Source: Janthinobacterium lividum (GTDB lineage Bacteria > Pseudomonadota > Gammaproteobacteria > Burkholderiales > Burkholderiaceae_D). Taken from it: a stretch of DNA of 64,000 bases. Below the pieces are notes generated by a model. The model had not been told where the DNA came from. It did not search any database and saw nothing but the letters and a program-made list of their open reading frames with translations. The translations under genes and the position numbers were made by a program. The stretch spans positions 2,294,001-2,358,000 of the forward strand of contig NZ_CP075583.1 in NCBI RefSeq assembly GCF_023509035.1, given 5' to 3'. Positions within the stretch are counted from its first letter, which is position 1. Every line of letters begins with the position of its first letter. Of this stretch, positions 61,332-64,000 are shown piece by piece.

Positions 61332-63255
61332 CTATGACGACTTGCGTACGCGCAAGTACCATTCGCATAACAGGCGTACCTGCTTGGCCGTATAGCCTTT
61401 TTTCCACCATGCGGGCCACGAAGTCGGCGTGCTTGTTGGCATCGTCGGCGCTGGCCTTGGCATTGAAGGAAATCACGGGCAGCAATTCTTCCGTATTCGA
61501 GAACATTTTCTTTTCGATCACGGTACGGAACTTTTCATAACTGGTCCAGGCGGGATTCTTGCCGCCATTCGAGGCCCGCGCGCGCAGCCCGAAGTTCACG
61601 ATTTCATTGCGGAAATCCTTCGGATTGGAAATGCCCGCCGGTTTCTCGATCTTTTCCAGCTCATTGTTCAGCGATTCGCGGTCGAAGCTTTCGCCCGTGT
61701 CCGGATCGCGGTATTCCTGGTCTTGTATCCAGAAATCGGCAAACGTCACGTAGCGGTCGAAAATGTTCTGGCCGTATTCCGAATAGCTTTCCAGGTAAGC
61801 CGTCTGGATCTCCTTGCCGATGAATTCCACATAGCGCTGCGCCAGGTGCTCTTTAATATAGGAGAAGTAGCGCTGCTCGAGCTCCGGCGCGAACTGCTCG
61901 CGCTCGACCTGTTGTTCCAGTACATATAATAAGTGCACGGGATTGGCTGCCACTTCGGAATTGTCAAAGTTGAACACTTTTGACAGGATCTTGAAGGCAA
62001 AGCGCGTCGACAGACCGTTCATGCCCTCGTCCACGCCCGCGTAATCGACGTATTCGTGCATGGACTTGGCTTTCGGGTCCGTATCCTTGAGGTTTTCGCC
62101 ATCGTAGACGAGCATCTTCGAAAAGATGCTGGAGTTTTCCGGGTCTTTCAGGCGTGACAGGATGGCAAACTGCGCCATCATGCGCAGGGTGCCGGGCGCG
62201 CACGGGGCCTTGACCAGCGAGGAATTGGCCACCAGCTTGTCGTAGATCTTGATTTCATCGGACACGCGCAGGCAGTACGGCACCTTGACTATATAGATAC
62301 GGTCAAGGAAGGCCTCGTTGTTGCGGTTGTTTTTAAAGGTCTTCCATTCCGATTCGTTCGAGTGGGCCAGGATGATGCCGTCGAAGGGAATCGCGCCAAA
62401 ACCTTCCGTGCCCTTGTAATTGCCTTCCTGCGTGGCCGTCAGCAGCGGATGCAAGACCTTGATCGGTGCCTTGAACATTTCCACGAATTCCATCAAGCCC
62501 TGGTTGGCCAGGCACAGGCCGCCCGAATAGCTGTAGGCGTCCGGGTCGTCCTGCGCATAGTCTTCCAGCTTGCGGATGTCGACCTTGCCCACCAGCGAGG
62601 AAATATCCTGGTTGTTTTCATCGCCCGGCTCCGTCTTCGAGATGGCGATCTGTTTCAGCACGGATGGATAGCGCTTGACGACGCGGAACTGATTGATATC
62701 GCCATTGTATTCATGCAGGCGTTTCACCGCCCACGGGCTGGGGATGCTGCGCAGGTAGCGGCGCGGGATGCCATAATCCTCTTCCAGGATGGTGCCGTCC
62801 TCTTCCTCGTTGAACAGGCCTAGCGGCGATTCGTTGACGGGCGAGCCTTTCAGGCAATAGAAGGGCACGTGTTCCATCAGCGACTTGAGTTTTTCCGCGA
62901 TGGACGACTTGCCGCCGCCGACAGGCCCCAGCAGATACAGTATCTGCTTGCGTTCTTCCAGGCCTTGCGCCGCGTGGCGGAAATACGAGACGACTTGCTC
63001 GATGACTTCCTCGGTGCCGTAGAACTCGCGGAAGGCGGGATAGATCTTGATGATCTTGTTGGCGAAGATGCGCGACAATCGCGTGTCGTTGCGCGTGTCG
63101 ACCAACTGCGGCTCGCCGATGGCGGCCAGCATGCGTTCGGGCGCGCTGGCGTACGTCAGCTTGTCCTTCTTGCACAGGGCCAGGTATTCGGTGAGCGACA
63201 TTTCCTCTTCGCGGGTGCGCTCGTAACGTGCTGCATAGTTATCAAAAATGGTCAT
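61332..63255 (-). CDS. yeaG: PrkA/YeaG serine kinase with AAA ATPase domain (frameshifted near its 3' end as sequenced)
   Basis: A Hanks-independent serine kinase/ATPase, about 640 residues if repaired, with Walker A GPVGGGKSSIAEKLK at the N-terminal AAA domain and the C-terminal PrkA domain (YVDYAGVDEGMNGLSTRFAF). The T6 run at 61398-61403 (A6 on the coding strand) is one base too long. Without it the ending becomes VEKGYTAKQVRLLCEWYLRV then RKSS and a stop at 61332, the conserved family end. As sequenced, the frame runs into the yeaH start. AAGGA lies 8 nt before the ATG at 63255. First gene of the prkA-yeaH-spoVR operon. Confidence 0.9.

Positions 63256-64000
<745 letters not shown>

Overview
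The window looks like chromosomal DNA of a betaproteobacterium in the Oxalobacteraceae, most like Janthinobacterium. This is inferred from high-GC codon use, the phasin, the ribF-ileS-lspA order, and the aat plus bpt pair; no alignment could be run. It holds about 56 protein genes and two identical initiator tRNA genes. I see no rRNA, CRISPR array, prophage, insertion sequence or replication origin.

Layout. 1-9.2 kb: a truncated glycine-zipper envelope protein, a barstar-like inhibitor, purN, an rRNA m5C methyltransferase, an MscS channel, an acyl desaturase, rpmB-rpmG, radC, and fkpB-ispH. 9.5-13.1 kb: livHMGF branched-chain amino-acid importer genes without a binding-protein gene. 13.2-18.6 kb: a phasin with two candidate PhaR sites, an EamA exporter, a nitroreductase, a PBP7-type endopeptidase, an IclR regulator and dgkA. 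18.7-25 kb: a sulfate-uptake locus (sbp, a small hydrolase, a 1-Cys peroxiredoxin, cysTWA and a CysB/Cbl regulator). 25-36.6 kb: YjbR and DUF2314/DUF2185 genes, a TonB-dependent receptor, an aldo/keto reductase with pyrD, a tricorn-like protease, and a nudix-aat-bpt cluster. 36.7-46 kb: two tRNA-fMet genes, a regulator/MFS pair, a molybdenum hydroxylase (iorAB-like) with a nearby xdhC, an ECF sigma/anti-sigma operon and alkA. 46-53.6 kb: the block ribF-ileS-lspA-coaBC-dut-M48. 53.9-57.9 kb: tonB-exbB-exbD-exbD-TPR. 58.4-63.3 kb: the prkA-yeaH-spoVR stress module. 63.8 kb to the end: the start of an adenosine/adenine deaminase gene.

Two patterns cut across the window. First, a roughly 120-bp repeat occurs three times (17141-17258, 49565-49687, 53805-53922). 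Its core is conserved and contains compensatory base changes. Its outer arms differ completely in sequence between copies yet stay self-complementary. In all three copies it starts 0-3 nt after the stop codon of a minus-strand gene. Together with non-terminator hairpins just after the stop codons of tonB, exbD and prkA, this suggests systematic mRNA 3'-end structures. Second, six genes (livH, livM, a yjbR-family gene, an MFS gene, iorB, prkA) carry one- or two-base frameshifts. Four of the six involve homopolymer runs. These look more like assembly or read errors than real gene decay, and annotators should read across them.
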